A stretch of 64,000 bases of DNA. It comes from Anaerolineales bacterium (GTDB lineage: Bacteria > Chloroflexota > Anaerolineae > 4572-78 > J111). Shown piece by piece: positions 1 through 8,995 of this stretch. Each line of letters starts with the position of its first letter. Position 1 is the stretch's first letter. The stretch is from NCBI GenBank assembly GCA_015075185.1, contig JABTUW010000007.1, positions 186,001-250,000 on the forward strand, written 5' to 3'. A program made the position numbers and the translations under genes. The notes beneath the pieces were generated by a model. The model was given only the letters and a program-made list of their open reading frames with translations. It ran no database searches and had not been told where the DNA came from.

Positions 1-1
1 T

Positions 2-1126
2 AACGGTGACCACCGCTGGTTTTGGTTAAGCGTGATTATGGTCGGTATTTCTCTTAGTATCAAATACTACACCATTATTTTAGTGCCAATTTTTGCCTGG
101 GTTTTGTTTGAACGGGCTTGGTGGATGGAGAGGCGCTCATTGCCAGAAGTGCTATGGTTGGGAGTCAAGGCCGGATTAGTGATCTCATTGTTCCCTTTGC
201 CTTGGCTTATTAAAAATGCGATTTTTATCGGTGATCCGGTCTTTCCAATCATTTCCAGTTTTTTAGGACGGTGGGGAAGAGGGATTGCCCAGGCCAATTG
301 GGCCTATTATGGAATGGGATATGATTTATTGGATTACTTACTTCTACCCTGGCGTATGACCTTCGGCGATCGGTTTGGCGTACCTAAACCAGGTCCTCTT
401 TTTTTTATCCTCCTGCCGCTGCTGCTTGGATTGCCGCGTGCGCCAGGTTTAATACGCTGGCTAGGGGGTGTACTATTTGTTTGGTTCATTTTTTGGGCCA
501 ACAGCGCCGGGCAAAGTGTGCGTTTCTTTTTACCTGGATTGGCAGTGTTAAGTGTTGTAGTTGCTGTAACATTGGCTTCTTTACCTGGTTGGGCGAAAAA
601 ATTTCGACCGTTCTTTATAACAGTTATCACTACAATTGTGGTGTATAATTTGATTTGGCCAATCTACTTTGCTTCCTGGTCATTGCCATATGTTACTGGG
701 CAGCAATCTCGCCATGAATATTTGATGAACTCGCTCGACATCTACCCCGTAGCCGACTACACTCATCGAAACCTACCGGCTACAGCGGAAATTGCGACTG
801 TTTGGGAAGAGCGGGGCTATTATTTTGATCGGCCTCTGGTCATTGGCCAATCACCGGATGGAGCATTTCTACACCAGTTCGTTAGCGGTGATGATCCGGT
901 TGCCCTGGCAGAAGCCTTTTTATCTCGGGGATTAACCCATCTTATCATTAATCATCATCTCACTAATGACTCGGAGTTCAATTTGCGCGATCGGTATATT
1001 TATGGGGTTGAAACTCAAGCGCTATTGGTACATCAATCTGCATTTCAATCTTGTTTCTTGCGCTCCCTTTTTGAATATGAGGGTATTGCCCTCTATGGTA
1101 AGTCTCCATTAAATCGTGATTATTGA
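2..1126 (+). CDS. GT39-like membrane glycosyltransferase, 5'-partial, 3' end replaced by an IS
   Basis: The reading frame is already open at the first bases of the window, so the N-terminus lies outside it. The visible part has about six to eight hydrophobic segments followed by a soluble C-terminal part of roughly 130 residues. That layout, with the ending ...EGIALY, resembles the GT39/ArnT-like families that use a lipid-linked sugar donor at the membrane. The donor and acceptor cannot be told. The last nine codons (GKSPLNRDY) belong to the IS element that starts at 1097. The original ending (QVLSETTCTQ, then TAG) can still be read in frame at 2359-2391, beyond the IS. The region is AT-richer than most of the window. 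Confidence 0.65.
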   Translation, partial: NGDHRWFWLSVIMVGISLSIKYYTIILVPIFAWVLFERAWWMERRSLPEVLWLGVKAGLVISLFPLPWLIKNAIFIGDPVFPIISSFLGRWGRGIAQANWAYYGMGYDLLDYLLLPWRMTFGDRFGVPKPGPLFFILLPLLLGLPRAPGLIRWLGGVLFVWFIFWANSAGQSVRFFLPGLAVLSVVVAVTLASLPGWAKKFRPFFITVITTIVVYNLIWPIYFASWSLPYVTGQQSRHEYLMNSLDIYPVADYTHRNLPATAEIATVWEERGYYFDRPLVIGQSPDGAFLHQFVSGDDPVALAEAFLSRGLTHLIINHHLTNDSEFNLRDRYIYGVETQALLVHQSAFQSCFLRSLFEYEGIALYGKSPLNRDY

Positions 1127-2350
1127 CACCACTGCTGGACCAAGGCTTGAGTATGTTTAGATCGCCGCCCCCGCTTTTTGGGCGGGATCCAGGGTGATGG
1201 AGGTACTCGAAAATCAAACAGTTCTGCTACGGTCCAACAGTGATCGGTTAGATTAGCCGCGATGGCCGGAGTTCGTCGTAACCAACGACAGCCCCCTTTA
1301 GCCAAGTAGAAAGGCACCCGTAAGCTATCGTGATAGGTGCAAAAGTTGTAGAAACAGCCAACGACATACATGCCGGCCTGCAAGGTTTCCGGTTGTTGGG
1401 CCAGGGCGCGAGTGCGCCGGGTCAAGGAGGCCAAACATTGGCGGAAGGTGGCATTGAGCCTTTCGATATAGGCGGTGTTAATGCCACCCAGACCTTGGCT
1501 GGCCTGGATCAACTGCTGTACCACCTGCCGGCTGCCCTGCACAATCCGCCGCTGAATAGTCAGTTGTCCGGCTGTTCGCTCTTTGACCACTTGAACAATC
1601 GCTACCTCCGACCAGGACCACAACTGACACCGGCCGAGTTGACCCAACCGAGGCACTTTAGACCGAAAGGCCCGCTGAAAAGCTTTAACATAGCTGGGCA
1701 GGCCATCAACGGCCAACAACAGCGGTCGACACAAGGCGATGGCCCGAATTTGGTCAGCCACCGCTTGGATCAAGCCCTTATCTCGGTGGGGACTGATCGC
1801 TCCACCCAACCACAGCCGGGTCGAGATCATCATCGCCATCGCCAGCCACATCGTCCCGCCTTGAGTTTTCACTTTGATCTCGTCGGCCTGAACCTGCTGC
1901 AAGTCAAGTTGGCTCTGGCCCACCGTATGCTCATGCACCCGTTGGCAATGTTCTCCGGCTCGCTGCCACCAACTTTTGATCGTCCGCTCGTCAAAGCCAT
2001 AGGCTGCCACAATCGCTTGCAACGGACAGCCATGGGCCAGCAGGGTCAGCACGATCATCACCAACTGGGTGTCGGTTTTGAGCCGGTAAAAGATCGTGCC
2101 TTTACTGCCCGCAAAAGTGGTCTGGCAGACCTCGCACCCATACCGTTGTTCCTGTTGACTATGGACGCTGATGTTACCAGCGCCGACTTGTCCTCTTGCT
2201 GGACAGTTAAGATTAGGGCAAAATATCTGTTGTGGGTTTATCGCTCGCACTCCTGGATTTGGTGTCGGAACCTTCCAGTATGCCCGGTAAACCCACTTTT
2301 TTCAAATTTCCCTTTCCTGTTCTCTAATCACGCTTTATTGGAGTGTTACC
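1097..2350 (-). mobile_element. Complete IS1-like insertion sequence, 1254 bp
   Basis: The left end (1097-1122) and right end (2325-2350) are imperfect inverted repeats that match at 22 of 26 positions and begin GGTAA. The 8-bp direct repeat CCCTCTAT abuts both ends (1089-1096 and 2351-2358) and is the target-site duplication. One transposase gene fills the element. The short, nearly identical ends, the 8-bp duplication and the single DDE transposase with an N-terminal zinc ribbon suggest the IS1 group or a near relative. The family name is inferred; the boundaries are read directly. Confidence 0.9.
1120..2250 (-). CDS. IS1-like DDE transposase
   Basis: About 376 residues. The N-terminus has a zinc-ribbon pattern (CPNLNCPARG, then CEVCQ), followed by a helix-turn-helix stretch (FDERTIKSWWQRAGEH). 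Candidate acidic catalytic residues sit in QADEIKVK, LAVDGLPSY and NTAYIERLNATFR. It catalyses cut-and-join of the IS ends. The stop codon lies inside the left inverted repeat. The GTG start at 2250 is uncertain: the frame stays open upstream for 17 codons without an ATG, and that stretch (for example WKVPTPNPG) looks coding-like, so the protein may begin earlier at an unusual codon. A long opposite-strand frame (1330-2391) is its shadow. Confidence 0.85.
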   Translation of the reverse strand: MRAINPQQIFCPNLNCPARGQVGAGNISVHSQQEQRYGCEVCQTTFAGSKGTIFYRLKTDTQLVMIVLTLLAHGCPLQAIVAAYGFDERTIKSWWQRAGEHCQRVHEHTVGQSQLDLQQVQADEIKVKTQGGTMWLAMAMMISTRLWLGGAISPHRDKGLIQAVADQIRAIALCRPLLLAVDGLPSYVKAFQRAFRSKVPRLGQLGRCQLWSWSEVAIVQVVKERTAGQLTIQRRIVQGSRQVVQQLIQASQGLGGINTAYIERLNATFRQCLASLTRRTRALAQQPETLQAGMYVVGCFYNFCTYHDSLRVPFYLAKGGCRWLRRTPAIAANLTDHCWTVAELFDFRVPPSPWIPPKKRGRRSKHTQALVQQWCQ

Positions 2351-2411
2351 CCCTCTATCAAGTATTATCAGAAACAACCTGTACACAGTAGCAATTTTAT
2401 TTGAGGAATAA

Positions 2412-3356
2412 GTGCTCCAAAGCTCCACTGCCGCTCGCGAAGTCAAAAATCCCACCTGGACCGTCGGCGACGTTCACGGCCAGTACAGCTATAGCAACCC
2501 CCACGCCGATTTGTACCGCTATCTCAGCCAGTGGTCCGACATGGAGTCGTACCTGAACGTGGGCTACTCCCGGCCGGGCCAATACCACCTGCATGCCAGC
2601 AGCCATCTGCGGCTGATCAACCGCCTGGCCGATGGCCTGCTGGAGCTACACGCCGCCGGCCCTCACCGGGCCGACCGCCGCCTGCTGGATGTGGCGGCCG
2701 GGCGAGGCGGAGCGGCCATTCACGCTTGCCGCCGCTACGGCCTGGAAGTTGTCGGGGTAGATATTACCCCCTACAATGCCCACCGGGCCGCTCAGAACGC
2801 CCGCGAGAAAGAGGTCTGGCCGCAGGTGCGCTTCAATCTGGGCAACGCTCACCGCCTGCCCCTGGCCGATGCTTCTTTTGCCCTGGCCTGGTCCATCGAA
2901 TCGCCGGCCCATTTTGCCGACAAGCCGGCTTTTCTGCGTGAAGTCGGGCGGGTGTTGAAACCGGGCGGCGCGTTTACCTGGGCCGATTTGCTGGCGGTCG
3001 AGCCGGTGGTTACGGCGTCGGCGGAAAACCGGCAGATTTACGATGAGTTTTTGCGGGTTTGGGATGTGCCTTACCTGGAAACCTTTGACAGCTACCAGCA
3101 GGCCCTGACCGGGGCCGGTCTTGAGCTGCGCCGGGCCGAAATTGTGACCCGTTACAACCTCGATATTCTCAACCGCGACTGCGCTATCTTTTTATGGCTG
3201 GCTCGCTTTGGCTGGCTCTATCGCTGGTATGGCCGTTACCTCAAATGGCGGACGGGGGCCAATCTGGATCATGTGTACGAGCATGTGTTGGGTTCTCATC
3301 GAGCGCTGCGGCTGGGCATGATTGACTACGGGCTATTCTGGGCGTTACGCCCCTAA
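2412..3356 (+). CDS. Class I SAM-dependent methyltransferase
   Basis: 314 residues with a GTG start directly behind an in-frame stop; a GAGG ribosome site at 2403-2406 supports this start. Motif I is LLDVAAGRGGAA. It is followed by an acidic residue ending strand 2 (VVGVDITPYN), then NAHRLPLADASFALAW and VLKPGGAF, the usual order of the Methyltransf_11 fold. It would transfer a methyl group from S-adenosylmethionine to a small molecule, perhaps a lipid or sterol-like substrate, because its central part resembles that branch. The substrate is not identifiable. It stands alone between the IS-disrupted glycosyltransferase and a promoter region. Confidence 0.8.
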   Translation: MLQSSTAAREVKNPTWTVGDVHGQYSYSNPHADLYRYLSQWSDMESYLNVGYSRPGQYHLHASSHLRLINRLADGLLELHAAGPHRADRRLLDVAAGRGGAAIHACRRYGLEVVGVDITPYNAHRAAQNAREKEVWPQVRFNLGNAHRLPLADASFALAWSIESPAHFADKPAFLREVGRVLKPGGAFTWADLLAVEPVVTASAENRQIYDEFLRVWDVPYLETFDSYQQALTGAGLELRRAEIVTRYNLDILNRDCAIFLWLARFGWLYRWYGRYLKWRTGANLDHVYEHVLGSHRALRLGMIDYGLFWALRP

Positions 3357-3453
3357 GGCGGGTATACTCCTATTGCGGCATATATCTTAGCCCCCTTGAG
3401 TAATCTCTAAGGATACATTCATCTACTGGTGCTACGCTTGTTATAATCCCCAC

Positions 3454-3566
3454 TTGACATTTTCTATTGAAAGACTACATTATCAGCCAATATTGACACG
3501 CCAATCAAGCCGGGTATGCGGCTAAGTCACGTGTTATTTCGTCACTATTATTGGAGCGTGTATAAT
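3454..3566 (+). promoter_or_regulatory. Candidate promoters for the S49 protease operon
   Basis: TTGACA at 3454-3459 is followed after 16 bases by TACATT (3476-3481). A second -10-like TATAAT lies at 3561-3566, about 65 bases before the ATG, without a good -35. Either could drive the S49 protease gene and the gene behind it. The rest of the gap 3357-3631 shows nothing recognisable. Confidence 0.45.
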
Positions 3567-3631
3567 ATAGGGTAGTCACAGTAATAATTAGTGGTAAAGT
3601 ATGCAACGTGCCAGGTTCCTGAGGAGGTACA

Positions 3632-4537
3632 ATGACTCAAACGCACGAAGAAGGTAGTAGGTCGGTGGAGCGAGGCGTGCAGAGGGTAGTTATCTGGGCC
3701 ATTCTGATTGTAATTGCCCTGGTGGCCGGCTACTATCTGGCAGTGGCTCTCATCCCGACTCCTAAGGTTGGAATTATCTATTTAGATACCCAGGTTGGCG
3801 GTCCACTGGTTGATGCTATGTCACAGGAAATCAATTACGCCCGCAAAGCACGCGACATTAAAGCGGTGGTGGTCATGGTGAACAGCCCAGGCGGCGGCGC
3901 TTCGTCGGGACACGACATTTACTATCAAATGCGCAAACTGCGCGATGAAAAACCGGTTGTGGCCAGTGTGGATATTCTGGCGGCCAGTGCGGCCTATCAA
4001 ATTGCGGTCGCGGCCACCGAGATTTATGCCAAGCCGGCCTCCTTCATCGGCAATATCGGGGTTATTGTCGGCCTGCCTGCCCCCGAAGTCTTGAGCGAAG
4101 ATTTTATTACGACCGGCCCCTTCAAAGCAACGGCCTTTAGTGCTACCGGCGTAGTCCAAAAGTTAGACTTACTCTACGCCAACTTTAGAGACAGTGTGGT
4201 TACGGAGCGCAGCGTCGCTCCCAACGAACTGAAGCTTTCTGCGGATGAAGTGGCCACTGGCGAACTGTGGGTGGGTCTTGAGGCGAAAGAGTATGGGCTG
4301 ATTGACGAAATCGGCTCGAAGCTGGACGCTATTGACCGCGCAGCCGAACTGGCCGGTTTGAATAATTACGAAGTGGTCAATGTGCGGGATGAATACCTGG
4401 CTTCAGTGCAGAACACGGCCCAATATGAAACAGCCTTAAAAGTTTATGAGGCGTTGGATCAACAGCCTGAGATTGACCTCTCGACCGAGAACACTCGGTG
4501 GCCGTCCTTTTATCAACTCTATATCCCGCTGGAGTAA
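3632..4537 (+). CDS. SppA-like signal peptide peptidase, family S49
   Basis: 301 residues, start fixed by GAGGAGGT just upstream. One N-terminal membrane segment (about residues 18-41) anchors a periplasm- or outside-facing protease domain. The oxyanion loop NSPGGGASSG is at about residues 84-93, the probable nucleophile is Ser119 in ILAASAAYQ, and the probable general base is Lys165 in TGPFKAT. This is the Ser-Lys dyad layout of single-domain SppA proteins, which clear leftover signal peptides from the membrane. It precedes the DUF4350-like gene by only a few bases, suggesting an operon and perhaps a joint role in envelope quality control. Confidence 0.85.
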   Translation: MTQTHEEGSRSVERGVQRVVIWAILIVIALVAGYYLAVALIPTPKVGIIYLDTQVGGPLVDAMSQEINYARKARDIKAVVVMVNSPGGGASSGHDIYYQMRKLRDEKPVVASVDILAASAAYQIAVAATEIYAKPASFIGNIGVIVGLPAPEVLSEDFITTGPFKATAFSATGVVQKLDLLYANFRDSVVTERSVAPNELKLSADEVATGELWVGLEAKEYGLIDEIGSKLDAIDRAAELAGLNNYEVVNVRDEYLASVQNTAQYETALKVYEALDQQPEIDLSTENTRWPSFYQLYIPLE

Positions 4538-4540
4538 TTG

Positions 4541-6871
4541 ATGCGCAAACTATTCTGGATTATTCCCCTGGTCATTATTTTGGCGGTGGTGGGGGGCCGC
4601 CTGTTCTATTACGGCGGCTTCGGCGCTAGTTACGCCGCCCATTCACCTGAACTACCGACTTCTGACTTTAAAGCCTTTGCTAAATCAGCCCGCCTGGAGG
4701 CGGTGGATAATCCCACGGTTAGCAAAGGCGTGGTTGCGGTTGATTATACCCACAGCAACGCGCTCTACATTGAGGAACTTAACGTCCTTTTCTCCAAAAT
4801 TGTCAATCGCGGCTTTAGTTATGAGATTATTCTGGATACATCGATTGACGATGCGGCGAGCAGTGATAGCGAAGGTACCGCTTTACCTTTAGCCGACAAA
4901 CTTCGCTACGCCCAGGCCCTGATCCTGCCCCTGCCCCGCATCGAATATACGCCTGAAGAAATAGCCGAGATTAGAAACTTTGTGCAAAAGGGCGGCCGGG
5001 TTCTGATTATTGGCGATCCCACCCGCACGGTGGTGGTTGAGGCCCTTAATAGTATTGCCGGTGTTTTTGGCATTATCTACGCCAACGATTATCTCTACAG
5101 CCTGACCAACAACGATAATAACTATCGGAATGTGGTTTACGCCAACTTCAAGGAAAGCCCCTTAACCAAAGGGCTGGACGAGGATAGTAAAGTCATCTTC
5201 TACGGCGGTAACTCGATCAACGCTCCCGGTCATGAAATTATTCTGGGCGACGAAACAACCCACTCCAGCATCAGCGAGGGGGGACGGATCATGGCCGCCG
5301 CTGCCCTGACCACCGATGATCAGGTGCTGGCCATTGGCGATCTCACCTTCCTGAACGAACCCTACAGCGCTGCCGAAAGCAATGGTACCTTTATCACCAA
5401 CATCGCCGATTTTCTGACCGGCGGCAAGCGCGACTTTGAGTTGAAAGATTTCCCCTTCTTTATGAACCCCGCTGTTGACGTGGTGTTTGACAACAGTCTG
5501 GTGCTCAACAGCCAGTTTAACAATTCGGTCAAGCTTAAAGAATTTTTGGAAAGAAATGAGCGCGCCGTCACTCTTACCGATAAAATCGGCGATAAGAACG
5601 ATGTCATCTTTGTCGGTCGTTTTGACGAGGCCGAGCCGGTCAAAGATTTTCTGGCCGACGGCGGGATCACCATCCTCGGTCTTGACGAGGAAGACGCGGT
5701 GAACAAGCCGGCCAGTGAGTTGACTCACAAGGAAGAAGAGGCTGTGACGGATGCGCCGCCCAACGAAGAAGATCGTTTTGTTTCCGGGCGCATTCGGATT
5801 GAAGGGGTCGGCGAGTTGGAACGCGGCGGCTCGACCCTCTTTTACCTGGATCAAAAGGAAGGGCGAAATATACTGATTATCCTATCTGACACGCCGACTA
5901 CCAATTCCGACGCCTTTGACCTGCTCTTTGAAAACAGGCTGGGGGAGTGCCGGTTGAGCAACACCATTGCCGTCTGCCAAACGCAAGAGCCTGATGGCCA
6001 GTTGCCGCCCAGCCTGCGCAGCAAGCGGATTGATAAGGTTCTGGTGGTTGCGGGAGATATGGGGCGGTCCCGGGAGGTTGAGCAAACCGGGCTGGTTGAG
6101 TTCACCGAGGCCCTGAGCGGCACCTACAATACTGATAGTTGGGTTATCTCGGAAAAAGGCTCGCCTGATGTAGATGAACTGCTTGAATATGATGCCATCA
6201 TCTGGACCACCGGCGACTACTGGGATGACAGCATCAGCGAAGAGGATGCGGCTCTGCTGTCAAAATATTTTGAGCTGGGCGGCAATTTAATCCTGGCTGG
6301 GGCCTCTATCGGTTTTGATTGGGACCATACCGACTTTTTGACGAATGTGGCCCACGCCGATTACCTTGATTTTGCCCCGCAAAGTGATCTTGAACTTGCC
6401 TTGCCCGATCATCCCCTGGCTAAAGGATTTGACGAAGGGACAATCATTTCCTTTACCGATGCTGTCTCTGGCAGTGATGAAATAGAACCAGATGTGGTCA
6501 ATAATACGGCCAATGCCCGGGTCATCTTTAAACGCGGCCCCGACAGCGATCAGGCGGGCGCGGCCTCGGTTATTGCTTACGAGGACGAACGCTCCAAAGT
6601 TGCCTACTATGCTTTCCCGATTTACTGGTTGCCCGCCGCAGAGCGCGACCTATTGGTGGCCAACACACTGAACTGGTTTACCCGCAAGCCCCTACCGCTA
6701 CCAAGTGAAGAGGATTATCAACCCTTTGAACCTGCTCCTGAAGGCACCCCTGAACCGACGCCGGAGGGAACCGGGGAACCGGCGCCTGAGGGTACAGAAG
6801 AGCCGGCGCCCGACGGTACCGCCGAACCTACTCCCGAAGGCACTGCCGAATCGACGCCTGAGGGCAATTAA
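4541..6871 (+). CDS. Membrane-anchored DUF4350-like protein with P/E/T-rich tail
   Basis: About 776 residues. ATG at 4541 is preferred; a TTG directly before it is also possible. Residues 5-25 form a signal anchor, so the rest is outside the membrane. The body holds two regions that look like glutamine-amidotransferase-like Rossmann folds (for example NFVQKGGRVLIIGDPTRT near residue 150 and KYFELGGNLILAGASIGFDWD near 580), as in DUF4350 proteins. No catalytic triad is evident. The C-terminus is a run of octapeptide repeats (PEGTxEPx). The function is unknown; the gene follows the S49 protease directly. Confidence 0.65.
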   Translation: MRKLFWIIPLVIILAVVGGRLFYYGGFGASYAAHSPELPTSDFKAFAKSARLEAVDNPTVSKGVVAVDYTHSNALYIEELNVLFSKIVNRGFSYEIILDTSIDDAASSDSEGTALPLADKLRYAQALILPLPRIEYTPEEIAEIRNFVQKGGRVLIIGDPTRTVVVEALNSIAGVFGIIYANDYLYSLTNNDNNYRNVVYANFKESPLTKGLDEDSKVIFYGGNSINAPGHEIILGDETTHSSISEGGRIMAAAALTTDDQVLAIGDLTFLNEPYSAAESNGTFITNIADFLTGGKRDFELKDFPFFMNPAVDVVFDNSLVLNSQFNNSVKLKEFLERNERAVTLTDKIGDKNDVIFVGRFDEAEPVKDFLADGGITILGLDEEDAVNKPASELTHKEEEAVTDAPPNEEDRFVSGRIRIEGVGELERGGSTLFYLDQKEGRNILIILSDTPTTNSDAFDLLFENRLGECRLSNTIAVCQTQEPDGQLPPSLRSKRIDKVLVVAGDMGRSREVEQTGLVEFTEALSGTYNTDSWVISEKGSPDVDELLEYDAIIWTTGDYWDDSISEEDAALLSKYFELGGNLILAGASIGFDWDHTDFLTNVAHADYLDFAPQSDLELALPDHPLAKGFDEGTIISFTDAVSGSDEIEPDVVNNTANARVIFKRGPDSDQAGAASVIAYEDERSKVAYYAFPIYWLPAAERDLLVANTLNWFTRKPLPLPSEEDYQPFEPAPEGTPEPTPEGTGEPAPEGTEEPAPDGTAEPTPEGTAESTPEGN
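6737..6868 (+). repeat. 24-bp coding minisatellite (octapeptide PEGTxEPx)
   Basis: Five full 24-bp units and a partial sixth encode PEGTPEPT, PEGTGEPA, PEGTEEPA, PDGTAEPT, PEGTAEST and PEGN. They form an acidic, proline-rich tail on the DUF4350-like protein. Such tracts can vary in copy number between strains. Confidence 0.85.
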
Positions 6872-6907
6872 AATTAGGACAACTGGGGGAAAGATGTTTG
6901 CCGGTTT

Positions 6908-6961
6908 GTAGTAACGGCTTTAGTTGGACACCAGCCTGAGAACGACTAAAGTCGTTACTGC
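6908..6961. repeat. Palindromic repeat, copy 1
   Basis: Arms 6908-6926 and 6940-6961 are near-complementary (GTAGTAACGGCTTTAGTTG against the reverse complement of the right arm) around a short loop containing CCAGCCT. A second copy with the same loop lies at 8884-8939. Both copies sit just before a binding-protein gene. Confidence 0.75.
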
Positions 6962-6998
6962 GAATTACAGTCCATAATGAAGGAGGAGAAACGTCTCG

Positions 6999-8816
6999 AT
7001 GAAGAAGATGACCTACCCAAGAGGGTGGCTGTTATTAATTTTGGTTATAACGGTTGCCCTATTAGCAGCCCAATGTGGCGCAGCCCCGGTGGTAGAAGAG
7101 CCAGCCCCGACGCCTACAGTTGCCAACATAGAAGCTGAACCGGCGGATAAAGCCGCGACAGAAGAAGCTGCCGCTGATGATGATGATGCCCTGCAAGTTG
7201 TCCAGGGGTCAGAAGCATCCCAGTCCAAAGCCGAGATGGGCATCACCACCGTCACGGACGAATCGGATGTGAGCACTCCGCGCAATAAATTTGGCGGCGA
7301 ATATCGTGACGTGTCTACTTCTGATGCGGTCAGTTTTCATCCCTATATGGTCACCGATGCCGGCTCTCGCGGTTACCAGGGCATGGTTTACAGCGGTGAT
7401 CTGATTACTGTAGATGAAAATACGTTGGCATGGGAACCTTACGCGGCAGAAAGTTATACCGTTTCGGAGGATGGCCTGACCTACACCTTTAAACTGCGCC
7501 AGGATTTAAAGTGGAGTGACGGCCAGCCGATCACCGCGCATGATTACAAGTGGACGTATGACCAAGTGCTTGACCCGAAAAATGAATATCCCTACCTCTC
7601 TCAGTTTGATTTTGTAACCTCTTATGAAGCCCTCGATGATTACACCATCCAGATGAAAATTGATGAACTCTACTGCCCCGCCCTGGGCCAGATTGATTTT
7701 ATCACCCCCCTGCCAAAACATATCTGGGAGAAGCTGGATTGGAGCGACCCGGAGAAGAATCCCGAAATCAACCACCCCAGCGTTGTCTCCGGTCCTTATA
7801 AATTAGCGGAATGGAAGCGCGACCAATATGCCTTGTTTGAGGCCAATGAGAACTACTGGTATCATGGCCCACCCAATATTACCCGCCAAACCATCGAAAT
7901 TGTGCCCGATCAGGATATTGCCTACGAAAAGATGAAGAAGGGCGAAACCGATACCGGCATCATTACCCCGGAAAACCTGGAAGAAGCCAAAAAACTCGAC
8001 AATATTACCGTTTACGAGTGGTGGCCTGCCGCCGCTACCTGGACCTATATTGGCCTGAACATGCGGGAAGGTTTTCCTACCCACGACATCAATGTGCGCC
8101 ACGGTCTCAATTATGCCATTGACAAGGATTTGCTGACCGAGGAAGTCTACAAAGGCAACGCCAAACGGATGTGCGGCCCTTACCCCGATACTTCCTGGGT
8201 TTATAACCCCGATGTGCCCTGTTACGATTATGATCAAGAAAAGGCTGTTGCCGAATTTGCCGAGGCCGGCTATACCCTCACCGATGGGACCATGGTGGAT
8301 GAGCAGGGCGAGCCATTAAAGCTGAAGTTGATTTATGGACATCCCAGCCAGACGGGTGAATTGATTGCGGTGAGTGTTCAGGATTATCTGGCTGATATTG
8401 GGATCGAGGTGGAAATTCAACCCCTGGAATATTCCGCTTTTTTGGAGGCCAAGAATAAGCAAGAAGTTGATTGGGACTTGTTCATCGCCGCCTGGAATTC
8501 GACCATCGAGCCGCATGCCATGTTTCTGATCTGGTCCGAAGAAGGTATCCCGGATCTGAATTCGGTTGCTTATGTTAATAAAGATGTCGAAAAGTTGTTT
8601 AATGAAGCCGGCGGCAGCGTAGGAACATGTGATCTCGATTTCCGCAAACAGAAATACCAGGAAATTCAAAAGATTATCGCTGAAGAATCGCCCTACATCT
8701 TCCTTTACTATCGCAAAGCCTGGTCTGGCGAGAACAATCGCGTTAAAGGCATAGATCCAAAGCCGGTTGGGATTGGCTGGAACTCGGAAGATTGGTACAT
8801 CGAAGAAACACCGTGA
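6999..8816 (+). CDS. ABC transporter solute-binding lipoprotein, family 5 (oligopeptide type), paralogue 1
   Basis: 605 residues, start supported by AAGGAGGAG upstream. The signal peptide ends in LLAAQC, so the mature lipoprotein would start at that Cys. An acidic, Ala-rich linker (to about residue 85) leads into the binding domain, which starts around FGGEYRDVSTSDAVSFHPY. The fold is the SBP_bac_5 type that binds peptides or similar solutes outside the cell and passes them to a DppB/DppC permease. Two close paralogues follow, then the permease genes. The Gln directly before the lipobox Cys is atypical, yet all three copies have it. Confidence 0.9.
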   Translation: MKKMTYPRGWLLLILVITVALLAAQCGAAPVVEEPAPTPTVANIEAEPADKAATEEAAADDDDALQVVQGSEASQSKAEMGITTVTDESDVSTPRNKFGGEYRDVSTSDAVSFHPYMVTDAGSRGYQGMVYSGDLITVDENTLAWEPYAAESYTVSEDGLTYTFKLRQDLKWSDGQPITAHDYKWTYDQVLDPKNEYPYLSQFDFVTSYEALDDYTIQMKIDELYCPALGQIDFITPLPKHIWEKLDWSDPEKNPEINHPSVVSGPYKLAEWKRDQYALFEANENYWYHGPPNITRQTIEIVPDQDIAYEKMKKGETDTGIITPENLEEAKKLDNITVYEWWPAAATWTYIGLNMREGFPTHDINVRHGLNYAIDKDLLTEEVYKGNAKRMCGPYPDTSWVYNPDVPCYDYDQEKAVAEFAEAGYTLTDGTMVDEQGEPLKLKLIYGHPSQTGELIAVSVQDYLADIGIEVEIQPLEYSAFLEAKNKQEVDWDLFIAAWNSTIEPHAMFLIWSEEGIPDLNSVAYVNKDVEKLFNEAGGSVGTCDLDFRKQKYQEIQKIIAEESPYIFLYYRKAWSGENNRVKGIDPKPVGIGWNSEDWYIEETP

Positions 8817-8822
8817 AAAAAT

Positions 8823-8852
8823 GAGGAGTCCGAAGCTCGCTTTGGACTCCTC
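8823..8852 (+). terminator. Hairpin terminator candidate after SBP paralogue 1
   Basis: GAGGAGTCCGAA (8823-8834) pairs with TTTGGACTCCTC (8841-8852), a strong stem just behind the stop codon. There is no clean T-run directly after it, so it may act by slowing decay or lowering read-through rather than as a full terminator. Confidence 0.55.
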
Positions 8853-8883
8853 GTCTAAGTACAAACAAAAAAGTTTGAAGAGT

Positions 8884-8939
8884 TGTAGTGGCGACTTCAG
8901 TCCTTAACCAGCCTATAGACGACTAAAGTCGTTACTACG
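8884..8939. repeat. Palindromic repeat, copy 2
   Basis: Arms 8884-8902 and 8918-8939 share sequence with the copy at 6908-6961 (AGTAACGACTTTAGTCG on one strand and the loop word CCAGCCT). It lies in the 179-base gap between the first two binding-protein genes. Confidence 0.75.
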
Positions 8940-8995
8940 AATCCAACTTAATTTATTTGTTTGCACTTAGTTGATTTTAAGGGAGAAGATGAGGC

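Noticed and set aside
1330..2391. 353-codon plus-strand frame
   Set aside because: It is the antisense of the transposase. Only its last 11 codons are meaningful, being the displaced end of the glycosyltransferase.
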